Below are positions 14,665 through 23,525 of a stretch of 24,855 nt of DNA, in pieces. Position numbers and translations under genes: made by a program. Under the pieces are notes generated by a model. It saw only the letters and a program-made list of their open reading frames with translations. It had not been told where the DNA came from and searched no databases. Numbering within the stretch: the stretch's first letter is position 1; each line of letters opens with the position of its first letter. The DNA is from QHXW01 sp035297145. Lineage in GTDB: Bacteria; Acidobacteriota; Terriglobia; Bryobacterales; Bryobacteraceae. The stretch spans positions 1 through 24,855 of the forward strand of contig DATGZN010000081.1 in NCBI GenBank assembly GCA_035297145.1, given 5' to 3'.

Positions 14665-15024
14665 GTCGTAGAATCCGCAAAACCTTTGTAATCTACCGCG
14701 TGGTGTTTACGGTGACGTTGATCCGACCGCGTTCCAGAAGGCTCACGTGCGTGCGATGCAGCTCGCAGGCTTCCGCGGGGCTCTCCTGCGAGCCAGTTGA
14801 ATACCAGGCTCGTCCCGCCGGACCGTCCAGCGAGTTCGACCCACGAGGATCAAGTGGGCAGCCGAGGCGAGCAAGCTGGAAATAGCTATTTCCGGACAAG
14901 CCGGCGAGCCTGGCATTGGAAAAGTGCTGGTCAACACTACGGCGTTACGGAAGAGCTATCTCCGACCAGAGATGCGCTCTCGCGACGAGGAGGGACCCAC
15001 ACCTCAGTCGAACAGGCGTAGAGT
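14665..15024. other. Gap without a convincing gene
   Basis: Open frames of about 70 codons exist on both strands. The minus frame 14899-14693 ends with ACELHRTHVSLLERGRINVT, which could be a coding remnant, but there is no start signal or known family. I see nothing else apart from the ribosome binding site of the next gene at 15025-15029. Confidence 0.35.
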
Positions 15025-15033
15025 GGAGGCGTG

Positions 15034-16101
15034 ATGGAGAAGATCACCATGACGGTTGGCGCGGTTGCGATCGGTGGGTTAGCGATGCTCGCATCGCTCA
15101 GGGCCCAATCGACTCCAGCGAATTCGACCATTACTGCCGTTCCAGGTATCAAAGTCGGCCATTTTACGCTCACTGAACGTCCTACCGGCTGTACTGTGGT
15201 TCTGACCGAAGCCGGGGCGACAGCGGGAGTTGACGTACGCGGCGGGGCGCCTGGTACGCGCGAGACTGATCTCCTGAACCCGATCAACAGCGTTCAGCAA
15301 GTGCACGCCATAGTTTTGGCAGGCGGTAGCGCGTTCGGACTCGATGCTGCGTCCGGCGTTGTACGTTATCTGGACGAGAAGAATGCCGGGTTCAAGGTCG
15401 AATCGCATGGTCAATTGGTGAACGTGCCGATCGTTCCAGCCGCGATCCTTATCGATTTGGGTGTGGGAGGCAGTCCGAAGATACGGCCGAATGCTGACTG
15501 TGGGTATCGGGCAGCTTCTGCCGCAACAACGGGACCAGTCATTGAAGGGAATGTGGGCGCCGGAGCTGGTGCGACGGTTGGAAAGATCGCCGGATTCAAG
15601 CGCGCCATGAAAGGTGGCCTCGGTAGCGCGGCGATAAGAATGCCCGATGGTCTGATTGTGGGCGCGATTGTTGCGGTGAACGCCCTTGGCGATGTGATTG
15701 ATCCTGCGACCGGCCGAGTCGTTGCCGGCGTTCGAACGGAGGATGGTAGGCATTTGGCCGATGCCCGTTTGCTTCTGAGATCTGACAGAATCGAGCGACC
15801 CCAAATAGGAGCCAACAGTACGATTGGCGTGATCGCCACGAACGCGCCGCTAACCAAGACACAAGCGACAAAGATCGCGCAAATGGCGCAGGACGGGTAC
15901 GCGCGCGCGATTTCCCCCATTCACACGCCAGCAGACGGCGACACAGTTTTCGCCCTTGCTACGGCCACCAGCAGAGTCGAGATCGATATCACAAGGATCG
16001 GCGCTCTGGCGGCGGACGTGATGGCGGAAGCCATTCTGCGTGCCGTGCAGCAGGCGACGAGTATACCCGGATACCCGGCCGCTCGCGATCTCAAGAATTA
16101 G
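15034..16101 (+). CDS. P1-family (S58, DmpA-type) aminopeptidase, exported
   Basis: The start at ATG 15034 uses GGAGG at 15025-15029; the GTG directly before it (15031) is too close to that site. The 355-aa product has a signal peptide (TVGAVAIGGLAMLASLRAQS) and the full P1/DmpA fold. Blocks seen are ITAVPGIKVGH (33-43), VDVRGGAPGTRETDLLNP (67-83), AIVLAGGSAFGLDAASGV (92-109) and GNVGAGAGATVGK (172-184). GGLGSA follows, with Ser198 as the probable nucleophile formed by self-cleavage of the Gly-Ser bond. The C-terminal ADGDTVFALAT is the usual family end. These Ntn hydrolases release N-terminal residues or D-amino acids from peptides; the substrate is unknown. Export suggests periplasmic peptide use. 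It stands alone on the plus strand. Confidence 0.9.
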   Translation: MEKITMTVGAVAIGGLAMLASLRAQSTPANSTITAVPGIKVGHFTLTERPTGCTVVLTEAGATAGVDVRGGAPGTRETDLLNPINSVQQVHAIVLAGGSAFGLDAASGVVRYLDEKNAGFKVESHGQLVNVPIVPAAILIDLGVGGSPKIRPNADCGYRAASAATTGPVIEGNVGAGAGATVGKIAGFKRAMKGGLGSAAIRMPDGLIVGAIVAVNALGDVIDPATGRVVAGVRTEDGRHLADARLLLRSDRIERPQIGANSTIGVIATNAPLTKTQATKIAQMAQDGYARAISPIHTPADGDTVFALATATSRVEIDITRIGALAADVMAEAILRAVQQATSIPGYPAARDLKN

Positions 16102-16292
16102 GATTGAGTAGGCTTCGCCACAATCGATTACCGTGATCAGTCGCCCAGCGTTTACCGATGATCCATTGCCCATGACCTGAACATTCCGGTCGGTTGAACG
16201 GCGTATACGGACGTTCGCCAGAGAGTCCGAACGTCGAAAGGCTGGCGTCTTAGCTGGTACACTCAGTCTGATCAATCCGGGCGAAGCGGCGA

Positions 16293-16559
16293 ATGACCAC
16301 CCGCAATGACGATCGACGACGTGAGCGCCCCTCGCGCTATTCCCACGAGCAGCAACCCATCCAGCCACGCGTTACCGATCAGGAAATCCAGAAATGGATC
16401 ACTCGCCAGCACGGCTTCGTGCCCGAGAGCGCATGGATTCTGTACTGCAAAGAGCAGTTCGGCCTGGTAGCGCCAGGAGCCGCGCACCCAGAGAATCCGT
16501 GCCCGCCGGAGAAGGTCGCGGCGATTCAGCAGGCGTTCCGGCGGTTTGGGCTGCTTTGA
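16293..16559 (+). CDS. Small conserved hypothetical protein
   Basis: The product has 88 aa. After a basic, disordered start (MTTRNDDRRRERPSRYS) comes a compact block: VTDQEIQKWITRQHGFVPES, then AWILYCKEQFGL, NPCPPEKVAAI and a final FRRFGLL. This spacing of W, C and CPPEK-AAI-AFR-FG looks like a conserved family that I associate with acidobacterial genomes, but its function is unknown to me. It may fold as a small helical domain. The ATG at 16293 is preceded by a weak GAAG. No operon partner is obvious. Confidence 0.55.
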   Translation: MTTRNDDRRRERPSRYSHEQQPIQPRVTDQEIQKWITRQHGFVPESAWILYCKEQFGLVAPGAAHPENPCPPEKVAAIQQAFRRFGLL

Positions 16560-16756
16560 ACTGCTGGGCGGCCAGATTTTCCGTAACACTGTCAATGGGC
16601 GAGATGCGGACTTCCGACCCAGGGACGCGGTTGGCTGGCACAGCCCACGCTCCAAAGCCGAAGATGCAAGTCCGAAGATTCATCCGAGTTTCACATCATA
16701 CTCTTGTCCCCATTTGAGCAGCAGAAGCGCAAGCGCGCTCAATCCCTTCGCCACGA

Positions 16757-16780
16757 GGCTAATCGTTACATATTAGAGCC
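16757..16780. repeat. Imperfect inverted repeat upstream of ADOP permease 1
   Basis: GGCTAAT (16757-16763) and ATTAGAGCC (16772-16780) are inverted with one extra base in the second arm. The repeat lies about 90 nt upstream of the likely ATG 16868 and could be an operator. The remaining gap 16560-16756 shows no gene. Confidence 0.25.
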
Positions 16781-16867
16781 AGTTGACCGGTTGTGAGCAA
16801 TACTAATCCCGGAAACGGACAATCAAGACCTTTAATTCCTCTATTATCTGTAGCCCATCCTGGCACA

Positions 16868-19279
16868 ATGATTGCTCCGGCCACGGGCATGAGCCTGGAA
16901 CCTTTGTGGCAAGATCTCCGTATCGCCCTCCGGGTCTTGCGCAAAAACCGCGGGACAACGCTTTTGTGCATTGTTTCCATCGCTTTGGGCATCGGCCTGA
17001 CCACCGGCATCTTCGGCCTGACGGACGCCATATTCCTGCGCCCGTTCGCCTTCGATCGGCCTGGCGAGGTCTACTGGATCTCGTCGCGCGGAGATGACGG
17101 AAACCAGATCGCCTTCTGCTGGCCGGACTATCAGGATATGCTTCGTGCTTCCAGCAATGTCGCGGATCTCGTGACCTATGAGCGCGTGGGCGGGACGCTG
17201 GGCACGGGGGATGACCGGCAGTCCGTGCTTGTTTACCCATCGACTCCGAACTATTTCCAGTTCTTGGGGGTGAAAGCGCTCGTCGGCCGTGCGTCGCTTG
17301 AGCCGATTGGGGCGGAACCCGCAGTGGTTATCGGTTACCGTCTATGGCAGCAGAAGTTCGGGGGCGACCCGCAGATTGCCGGAAAGAAAATCATATTGAG
17401 CGGCCACGGCTTCGTCGTCGCGGGCGTTATGCCTGCCGAGTTCACTGGGTTGCTGCGCGGAGTCCCGAATGACATTTGGATCAGCATGGAAGATTGGTTC
17501 AATCTTCCGGGGCGTGCGGCTGAGAGATATGAGCGGGATGCAGGAAATTTCGAGATCATCGCGCGGCTGAAACCCGGAGTGAGTCCGCAGCGGGCAGCAG
17601 CGCAGTTCGATGCGGCGATTCGCGGCCCCGAGAAACGTAAACCCGCCCCAGCGGGACAAACCGGTACAGTCCTGGAGGTTAAATTTGCGACGGGGTGGGA
17701 AGACACGCTGATCTATGGTGGCGGGCTGCTGCTGGTGCTCGGCCTGGTGCTGTTTGTGGCCTGCGCGAATGTGGCGCAATTGCGGCTCGCGCTGTCGGAG
17801 ACGCGCAAAAAAGAACTTGGAATCAGGTTGGCTTTAGGCGCGGGTTCGTGGCGCGTTGCAAGACAGTTGCTGGTCGAAACGGCGTTGGTGAGCTTCGCCG
17901 GTGCGGGAGCTGGGTTGTGGCTGGCGGGGTTCCTCATGCAACAGGTCTCCGCATTCATTACGGCGGCTTCGCCTTATCTGGACTATGGGCTGCGTCTCGA
18001 TTACCGCGTGTTGACCTTCGCCATGGCTTCCGCCGTGTGCGCCGTATTGTTCTCCGCGCTCGCGCCGACGCGGCACGCCGTGAAGATGAACGTTAGTGAG
18101 GTGCTGAAATCCGAGCAGGGGACAACCGGCGCCGGTCGCACGTGGCAGAAGCAAGCGTTGGTCGTCGGCCAGATCGCCGTCAGCGTGATGCTGTTCGGCA
18201 TGGCCGTGCTCTTTTTCGAGAGCTTTCGCAACACCGCGGCGCTACGGCCCGGATTCGATCCGAACAAGAGAATGCTTGTTGTGGACCTGGAGTCGTCGCC
18301 CCGAATGTCAGCGCTCATGTGGTGTGAGCAGGTCTCGGAGCGGCTGGCTGCGTTGCCGGGAGTTCGCGGAGCAACCTTTGCGCGGCGGCTCCCCTTGAGC
18401 GGCTCAGGTGGCGGAATGACCGTGCGGTTCGAGATTCCAGGACAAGCCCCACGAGGCGTTCCCGTGTACAACGTCGGCGGCAATTACTTCTCTGTAATGG
18501 GCACCCGGGTCCTTGCGGGCCGCGGCATCGACACCAATGATCGCGAGAACAGCGCGCTCGTGGCTGTCCTTTCGCAGCGACTGGCTCACCAGGCGTTCCC
18601 CGGCCGGAACCCGATCGGCCAGTGGGTTTCGGTGGATGGGAAAATGCGGCAAATCGTCGGCATCGCCGAGGATGGCCCCGTGGAAGACCTGCACGAGCCT
18701 CCCGCGCCTTCCCTCTATCTGCCGTTTTCGCAAATGCCCTGGGGCGGTATCACGCTCATGGTGGAGACGGCCTCAGACCCTGGCGCTCTCACAAAAGCGG
18801 TACGGCAGGAAATTAAGCGTTTCGACCCCGGAGTGCTGGTAGCCACTACAACTCTGCGCGCCTTCATGCAACAGGCGCTCGCGTTCGATCAGTTGCTCGT
18901 CAGGGTGAGCAGCGGATTGGGAGTTTTCGGCTTCCTGCTCACGGCGGCAGGGCTGTTCGGAGTAATCCAGTACGCCGTGAATCGCCGGACCCGTGAGATT
19001 GGTCTGCGCATGGCACTCGGCGCGCATCCCAGCGAGATCAAGCAAATGGTGCTGCGGGAATCGCTGCGCCTAGCGGCTGTGGGAGTGCCGTTGGGCCTCC
19101 TGCTCCTCGCGCCCCTGACGTGGTCCGTCCGCTCCGTTGTGATTGGAGTGACGCCGCTGTCCCCGCTTATGTATCTCGCCAGCGCGGCCGCGGCAATTGT
19201 CATCGCCTTATCGGCAGCCTGGCTGCCAGCCCAGCGAGCCACGCGCATCGACCCCATGTCTGCCTTGCGCTCTGAGTAA
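16868..19279 (+). CDS. ADOP-type ABC transporter permease (MacB/FtsX), copy 1
   Basis: I choose ATG 16868, giving 803 aa. GTG 16793 and ATG 16889 are alternatives, and none has a clear ribosome binding site. The layout is the duplicated MacB-FtsX type. A first helix (LLCIVSIALGIGLTTGIFGL) is followed by a periplasmic MacB-like domain, then an FtsX block with RKKELGIRLALGAGSW. A central helix (VVGQIAVSVMLFGMAVLFF) and a second periplasmic domain come next, then a second FtsX block with NRRTREIGLRMALGA and the family end ATRIDPMSALRSE. It lacks the extended cytoplasmic N-terminus that copy 2 has. No ATPase or membrane-fusion gene is adjacent, so this is an 'orphan' permease; the substrate is unknown. 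Unlike copy 2 it has no PadR gene in front. Third codon positions are GC-rich like its neighbours. Confidence 0.9.
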   Translation: MIAPATGMSLEPLWQDLRIALRVLRKNRGTTLLCIVSIALGIGLTTGIFGLTDAIFLRPFAFDRPGEVYWISSRGDDGNQIAFCWPDYQDMLRASSNVADLVTYERVGGTLGTGDDRQSVLVYPSTPNYFQFLGVKALVGRASLEPIGAEPAVVIGYRLWQQKFGGDPQIAGKKIILSGHGFVVAGVMPAEFTGLLRGVPNDIWISMEDWFNLPGRAAERYERDAGNFEIIARLKPGVSPQRAAAQFDAAIRGPEKRKPAPAGQTGTVLEVKFATGWEDTLIYGGGLLLVLGLVLFVACANVAQLRLALSETRKKELGIRLALGAGSWRVARQLLVETALVSFAGAGAGLWLAGFLMQQVSAFITAASPYLDYGLRLDYRVLTFAMASAVCAVLFSALAPTRHAVKMNVSEVLKSEQGTTGAGRTWQKQALVVGQIAVSVMLFGMAVLFFESFRNTAALRPGFDPNKRMLVVDLESSPRMSALMWCEQVSERLAALPGVRGATFARRLPLSGSGGGMTVRFEIPGQAPRGVPVYNVGGNYFSVMGTRVLAGRGIDTNDRENSALVAVLSQRLAHQAFPGRNPIGQWVSVDGKMRQIVGIAEDGPVEDLHEPPAPSLYLPFSQMPWGGITLMVETASDPGALTKAVRQEIKRFDPGVLVATTTLRAFMQQALAFDQLLVRVSSGLGVFGFLLTAAGLFGVIQYAVNRRTREIGLRMALGAHPSEIKQMVLRESLRLAAVGVPLGLLLLAPLTWSVRSVVIGVTPLSPLMYLASAAAAIVIALSAAWLPAQRATRIDPMSALRSE

Positions 19280-19363
19280 CGTCTAAAAAGGGGCAGTGCC
19301 TACTTTACCGTCAAACTCTCCTGACGGCGTTCGAGGAAGTGTGATCCGTGGCGCGTTGACGGT

Positions 19364-19580
19364 TTAGCCGACCTTCTTTGCCTTCGCCAGCGCCCATCTC
19401 TTCCGTTGCGCAGCCGCAATTTTCCGTCGCGCTGCGGTTACTCATTGTACGCTTCGTCCTGACCGGCTTCGACGGAGTCGATTTCGCCTTGACCTCCGCC
19501 CACCTCTTCCGTTGAGCTGCCGCTATTCGCCTCCGCGCCGCCGGGATCAGTGGGCGCCTACGACTTAGTGGATATCCCAC
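19364..19580 (-). pseudogene. Two-repeat IAAAQRKRW DNA-binding-like protein, frameshifted
   Basis: Frame one from about 19580 reads LSRRRPLIPAARRRIAAAQ, then RKRWAEVKAKSTPSKP and KRTMS. After one extra base near 19438-19441, the next frame reads TAARRKIAAAQRKRWALAKA and KKVG to TAA at 19364-19366. The two halves repeat the same unit, (A/S)AARR-IAAAQRKRWA, as in a family of small basic regulators that carry two such motifs at the C-terminus. A 1-nt insertion splits it. The N-terminal part normally present is missing, because a TAG closes the frame upstream; only a GTG at 19580 could start. A decayed gene is the best reading. Confidence 0.6.
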
Positions 19581-19644
19581 CTCTCCAAGGAGGGGCTATC
19601 TTTCGGCCCAGGACTGTCGCACAATCGTTGCCGAGAGGTTGAAT

Positions 19645-19728
19645 ATGGCCTTTTCTATAGCCGGCGTGTTCGTGACGTTGCTGGCGCTGTCGATATTTCT
19701 TCTGTTCCGCTCTCGCCCGCACATCTAA
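19645..19728 (+). CDS. Candidate 27-aa membrane microprotein
   Basis: ATG 19645 opens a frame for MAFSIAGVFVTLL and then ALSIFLLFRSRPHI, ending at TAA 19726-19728. It is one hydrophobic helix with a positively charged C-terminal tail, as in many bacterial single-helix microproteins. AGAGG lies 7 nt upstream and could serve as the ribosome binding site. A chance frame cannot be excluded at this length. Confidence 0.35.
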   Translation: MAFSIAGVFVTLLALSIFLLFRSRPHI

Positions 19729-20006
19729 ATCCGAGCCCAAACCGGACGCGCGCATTGGGCACGCCTGGTTGAAGCGGCCGTACTCCTCTGTCCCCTATCT
19801 ACGGTGCGCCCGCTGATTTCAAGTCCGGCGCGTCGAACTCGCCCTAGTTCATCACCTGTAGATCGGCGTTCGTATCCCGCGGACTGTCTCCGTCCGGCTG
19901 GTTCGGCATGCGTGTTTGATGTACCCCAAGCAAGAAATGTCAGCAGACCCGACGGCGCCGGTCGAAGGTCCTTGCCCTGAGAACCGGTTGGCTGGAGAAT
20001 GGTTGC

Positions 20007-20279
20007 GTGCCATCCGCAGAGGCGCGCGGTGTTCGATTGGAAGGCGAGCCGGCTTGCCAGTACACGATCATTTCGGAAGCAAGCGATACCCGCGGCAACG
20101 CAACGACCTGGGCTAAGGGCGACGATGGGTACTGGTACCGCTGCATTCAAGCTGTGGACGGTCGCAGGGTTTGGACGCGCTTTCCCCCAGAATCCGAATG
20201 GGCGGCGGGCACGATCCTCCGCACCGTCGCGCCGAGCCGTCGCCATAAGCACATGAAGTTCTCCAGTCGAGCATATTAA
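20007..20279 (+). CDS. Hypothetical protein, possible small globular domain
   Basis: From GTG 20007 the frame has 90 codons, with GC-rich third positions and a protein-like composition: YTIISEASDTRGNATTW, then KGDDGYWYRCIQAVDGRR, WTRFPPESEW and TVAPSRRHKHMKF. The tryptophans and tyrosines are clustered, as in a small globular beta fold. There is no clear ribosome binding site and the frame stays open upstream, so the true start is uncertain. The family is not recognised. Confidence 0.35.
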   Translation: MPSAEARGVRLEGEPACQYTIISEASDTRGNATTWAKGDDGYWYRCIQAVDGRRVWTRFPPESEWAAGTILRTVAPSRRHKHMKFSSRAY

Positions 20280-20320
20280 CCGCGTTTACCCTGCCTGACT
20301 GGGCTGTGCCTGACATCCCC

Positions 20321-20349
20321 TTGCAATCTGGCGCGAGCGGGCGCATACT
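20321..20349 (+). promoter_or_regulatory. Promoter of the PadR-ADOP operon
   Basis: TTGCAA (20321-20326) and CATACT (20344-20349) are 17 nt apart. The leader would be only about 9 nt long. The 12 bases GCGCATACTTCC around the -10 box (20341-20352) recur exactly at 23497-23508 in front of a second, truncated PadR start. Confidence 0.55.
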
Positions 20350-20350
20350 T

Positions 20351-20369
20351 CCCATAAAGGATTTATGGG
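20351..20369. promoter_or_regulatory. Palindrome over ribosome binding site and start of padR-type gene
   Basis: CCCATAAA and TTTATGGG are perfect 8-bp arms separated by GGA. The palindrome contains the AAAGGA ribosome binding site and the ATG (20365-20367), and begins 2 nt after the -10 box. As DNA it could be a PadR autoregulatory operator. As RNA it would fold only if transcription starts before it; a hairpin with a 3-nt loop would mask the start. Confidence 0.5.
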
Positions 20370-20703
20370 AGAGAAACCTGAACGTACATCTGGCGTCCTA
20401 CAAGGCACGCTCGACATGCTGGTGCTCAAGGCGCTGGCGCGCGCGCCGATGCATGGGTACGACGTGGCCGAGCACATCCTCGCGTGGTCGGGCGATGTGT
20501 TGAAGGTGGAAGAAGGAGCGCTCTATCCGGCGCTGCATCGTCTGGAACTGCGCGGCCTGCTGGCAAGCGAATGGGGCGTTTCAGCGAACAACCGGCGGGC
20601 GAAGTACTACCGGCTGACCGCAGCGGGGAGGAAGCAGTTGGCAGCGGAGTCATCGGAGTGGGCGCGGATGAGTGGGGCGATCGCGCGCGTGATGGAGGCG
20701 TAG
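20365..20703 (+). CDS. PadR-family transcriptional regulator
   Basis: The 112-aa product has the PadR winged helix: GVLQGTLDMLVLKALAR (12-28), then MHGYDVAEHI, the helix-wing part VEEGALYPALHRLELRGLL, and the wing RRAKYYRLTAAGRKQL. This is the short PadR subfamily (s-PadR), which binds palindromic operators as a dimer and usually represses its own operon and an adjacent transporter gene. It ends 1 nt before the ATG of ADOP permease 2 (20705), so the two form one operon. The start is fixed by AAAGGA 3 nt upstream and by the good promoter. The ligand is unknown. Confidence 0.92.
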   Translation: MGEKPERTSGVLQGTLDMLVLKALARAPMHGYDVAEHILAWSGDVLKVEEGALYPALHRLELRGLLASEWGVSANNRRAKYYRLTAAGRKQLAAESSEWARMSGAIARVMEA

Positions 20704-20704
20704 T

Positions 20705-23425
20705 ATGCGAGGGCTATTCACGAACCTACGTTTACGGTGGCGCGCGCTGTGGAAGCGGCGGCAGCTCGAAAGCGATCTGGCAGACGAGCTGGCGTTTCAC
20801 CTGGCGATGCGGGAAGAGAAGAACCAGGAGGCGGGTGTGGCGGAGAGCGCGGGGCGGTCGTTCGGGAATCCGGTGCTGGTGAAGGAAGACTTGCGGGACC
20901 AGTGGACGTTTCGGGCCATGGAGAACTTCTGGCGGGACCTGCGCTATGCGGCAAGGATGCTGTGGCGCAGTCCGGGATTCACGCTAGTGGCGACTTTGTC
21001 GCTGGCGATTGGGATTGGGGGTAACACGGCGATATTCAGCGTCGTGGATGCGATTCTTTTGAAATCGCTGCCGGTGCGGGAGCCGGAGCAGTTGCGAGTC
21101 GTGGTTTCCACGGGAGAGGACCCATTCAGCAGTCACACTGGCTATCACGCGACGAACCGGGCCGGTATTAGCGTCTCCAGTTCGTTTTCATACTCCACAT
21201 ATCAACAGTTTCAGCGCAGCGTGCGACAATTTTCGGACTTCATCGGATTCGCGTCTGCCCAAGTAACAGTGCTCGCGGGGGCCACCAGCCACTATGCGGA
21301 CGCTGATTTAGTTACTGGCAATTACTTTACGAGCCTGGGAGTGACTTCCCTGGCCGGAAGGACTCTTACGGCGGAAGACGACCGTGTTGGAGCTCCGCCG
21401 GTGGCCGTGATCAGCTATCGCTATTGGGAGCGGCACTTGGGTCTGAATCCGGAAGCCGTGGGAAGAGCGATTTTCGTGAATGGACATTCGGTAACGGTGA
21501 TTGGCATCACGCCACAGGCCTTTCTTGGAATTTGGCCCGGACGTGAGCCGGACATTTTCGTGCCAATAACGCTCGCGTCACTGTTTGGGCATGAGTGGTA
21601 TCGCCTCGATGATGATGATAACGCCTGGGTACAAGTGTTGGGACGGCTGCGACCGGGCGTTAGCGATCAGCAGGCGATGGCGGGGCTCAGTGTTGTCATG
21701 CGACGGTTGCAGGAAGCCGCCAAGAAAAAGCGTACGGGCAATGAGGGCCCGTGGCGGCCAGTGCTGGAAAATGGCGCGGGTGGAATCGAGATTTTGCGCG
21801 ATCACGCATTTCCCGTCCTATTAGTGCTGGCCACTGTGGTGGGCCTGGTATTGTTGATTGCCTGTGCGAACCTGGCGAACCTGCTAGTGGCGCGGAGCGT
21901 ATCGCGGCGACGCGAAATCGCGGTGCGGTTGTCGATTGGTGCAGGGCGATGGCGGCTGATTCGGCAACTGTTCACCGAGAGCCTCCTGCTTGCTGCGTTC
22001 GGAGCAGGGTTGGGGCTGGCTCTGGCGAATCCACTAGAGAATCTGGTTCTCACCGTGGGCGCCGAGAACGCCGTCGTTGATGCACACTTGGACTGGCGGA
22101 CGCTGCTTTTTACGGTTGCGGCAGCGCTTGTGACGGCGTTGCTGTTTGGACTGGCGCCTGCTTTTCGTGCCACTCGATTGGATCTGACGCCGGCACTGAA
22201 GGACGGCGCCGGTGGGACGCAGGGACCTAGTCCGAAATTTCGCGTAAGCCGACTCTTGATTGCGGCGCAGGTTGCTCTTTCTACTCTGTTGCTAGCGGGT
22301 GCTGGACTGTTTGTTCGGACACTCATGAACATCTATCGCGTCGATCCGGGTTTTCAAACGGCACGGCTACTGTTGTTCAATGTGGACGGGTCGCGCAGCG
22401 GGTACCAAGGAGAGAAGCTACTGGGTCTTTACGAACAAATTCGCGGAAAGGTGGCGATGATTCCGGGTGTCCAGTCGGCGACACTGTCGGATTTTGCATT
22501 GATTTCTAACAGTACGAGTAACAGCGACATCACGATTTCTGGATACGTGCCGAAAGACGGCCGGCCAGCTCATCCGCTTGTTCTACGTGTGGGTGACCGC
22601 TTCTTTTCGACTATGGGGATTCCGATATTTTTGGGAAGAGCACTGGGCGAACGGGACGGTACGAAGGCGCCGAAGGCCGGAGTCGTTAATGAGGCGTTTG
22701 CACACAGATATCTTCCAAAGCGGTATCCGATTGGGCAGTATTTTTCGTTCGGTGACGGCACTAACGCACGTCCGGAGGACAGAATCGAAATCGTCGGAGT
22801 GTGCAGAGATGCTAAATACGACGACTTAAAAGACGAGGTCGCCCCCACGGCATACCTGCCATATTTGCAAGACGACGAATTAAACAGGGGTATGACTTTC
22901 GAGCTGCGAACAGCGATGGCGCCGATGTCGGTTGCCGGGGCGGTACAGAGAGTGGTTGCGGCGATTGATAGGAGCGTGCCGGTGGCGGAGATGCGGACGC
23001 AGGAAGAGCAGATCCGCGAGACACTCGGACCTGAACGGATGTTTGCGGGCGTGGTGGGATCGTTCGGAGCGATTGCGGCGCTGCTGGCGGCAATCGGATT
23101 GTATGGAGTGATGGCTCAAGCGGTGACGCGGCGGACGAATGAAATTGGCATCCGGATGGCGCTGGGGGCAGGGCGCGGAGACGTGCAGTGGATGGTGCTG
23201 CGGGAGAGCCTGTGGATGGTGGCGGCCGGGCTGGCAATTGGGATTCCGGCGGCGCTGGCGTTGACGAAGCTGGTGGAGCAAGCGCTCTATGGGATCAAGC
23301 CGAATGATCCGGTGAGTTTTGTGGCGGCGGGAGCGCTGATAGTGGCAGTGGCGGCGCTGGCGGCGTGGATACCGGCGAGGCGTGCGGCGCGGGTCGATCC
23401 GATGCCGGCTTTGCGGTGCGAATGA
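20705..23425 (+). CDS. ADOP-type ABC transporter permease (MacB/FtsX), copy 2
   Basis: The 906-aa product has the full acidobacterial duplicated-permease layout. A cytoplasmic N-terminal part (about 1-85, LESDLADELAFHLAMREE) is followed by FWRDLRYAARMLWRSPGF and a first helix (LVATLSLAIGIGGNTAIF). A MacB-like periplasmic domain comes next, then an FtsX block (VSRRREIAVRLSIGAGRW), a central helix (RLLIAAQVALSTLLLAGAGL), a second periplasmic domain and a second FtsX block (VTRRTNEIGIRMALGAGRG). The end AARVDPMPALRCE is typical. It belongs to the FtsX/MacB class, which extrudes or signals rather than imports, but the substrate is unknown. It follows the PadR gene by 1 nt and is presumably repressed by it. 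No ATP-binding subunit is nearby. Confidence 0.93.
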   Translation: MRGLFTNLRLRWRALWKRRQLESDLADELAFHLAMREEKNQEAGVAESAGRSFGNPVLVKEDLRDQWTFRAMENFWRDLRYAARMLWRSPGFTLVATLSLAIGIGGNTAIFSVVDAILLKSLPVREPEQLRVVVSTGEDPFSSHTGYHATNRAGISVSSSFSYSTYQQFQRSVRQFSDFIGFASAQVTVLAGATSHYADADLVTGNYFTSLGVTSLAGRTLTAEDDRVGAPPVAVISYRYWERHLGLNPEAVGRAIFVNGHSVTVIGITPQAFLGIWPGREPDIFVPITLASLFGHEWYRLDDDDNAWVQVLGRLRPGVSDQQAMAGLSVVMRRLQEAAKKKRTGNEGPWRPVLENGAGGIEILRDHAFPVLLVLATVVGLVLLIACANLANLLVARSVSRRREIAVRLSIGAGRWRLIRQLFTESLLLAAFGAGLGLALANPLENLVLTVGAENAVVDAHLDWRTLLFTVAAALVTALLFGLAPAFRATRLDLTPALKDGAGGTQGPSPKFRVSRLLIAAQVALSTLLLAGAGLFVRTLMNIYRVDPGFQTARLLLFNVDGSRSGYQGEKLLGLYEQIRGKVAMIPGVQSATLSDFALISNSTSNSDITISGYVPKDGRPAHPLVLRVGDRFFSTMGIPIFLGRALGERDGTKAPKAGVVNEAFAHRYLPKRYPIGQYFSFGDGTNARPEDRIEIVGVCRDAKYDDLKDEVAPTAYLPYLQDDELNRGMTFELRTAMAPMSVAGAVQRVVAAIDRSVPVAEMRTQEEQIRETLGPERMFAGVVGSFGAIAALLAAIGLYGVMAQAVTRRTNEIGIRMALGAGRGDVQWMVLRESLWMVAAGLAIGIPAALALTKLVEQALYGIKPNDPVSFVAAGALIVAVAALAAWIPARRAARVDPMPALRCE

Positions 23426-23476
23426 ACGTAGGGGACCCCATCAGGTAAAGCATCTATCGCCCTGCCAAATCCCAGC

Positions 23477-23505
23477 TTGACATCAGCTTTCTCCGCGCGC
23501 ATACT
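23477..23505 (+). promoter_or_regulatory. Second PadR-type promoter, orphaned
   Basis: TTGACA (23477-23482, perfect -35) and CATACT (23500-23505) are 17 nt apart. Around the -10 box GCGCATACTTCC (23497-23508) is identical to the promoter at 20341-20352. TAGA-CA-TCTA (23510-23519) is a short dyad just after it. A gene should follow, but only an 11-codon stub does. Confidence 0.55.
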
Positions 23506-23525
23506 TCCATAGACATCTAGGAATC

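Noticed and set aside
15079..15804. A 241-codon minus-strand open frame
   Set aside because: It lies wholly inside the P1 peptidase gene in the antisense direction, has no ribosome binding site and no family resemblance; the peptidase is certain.
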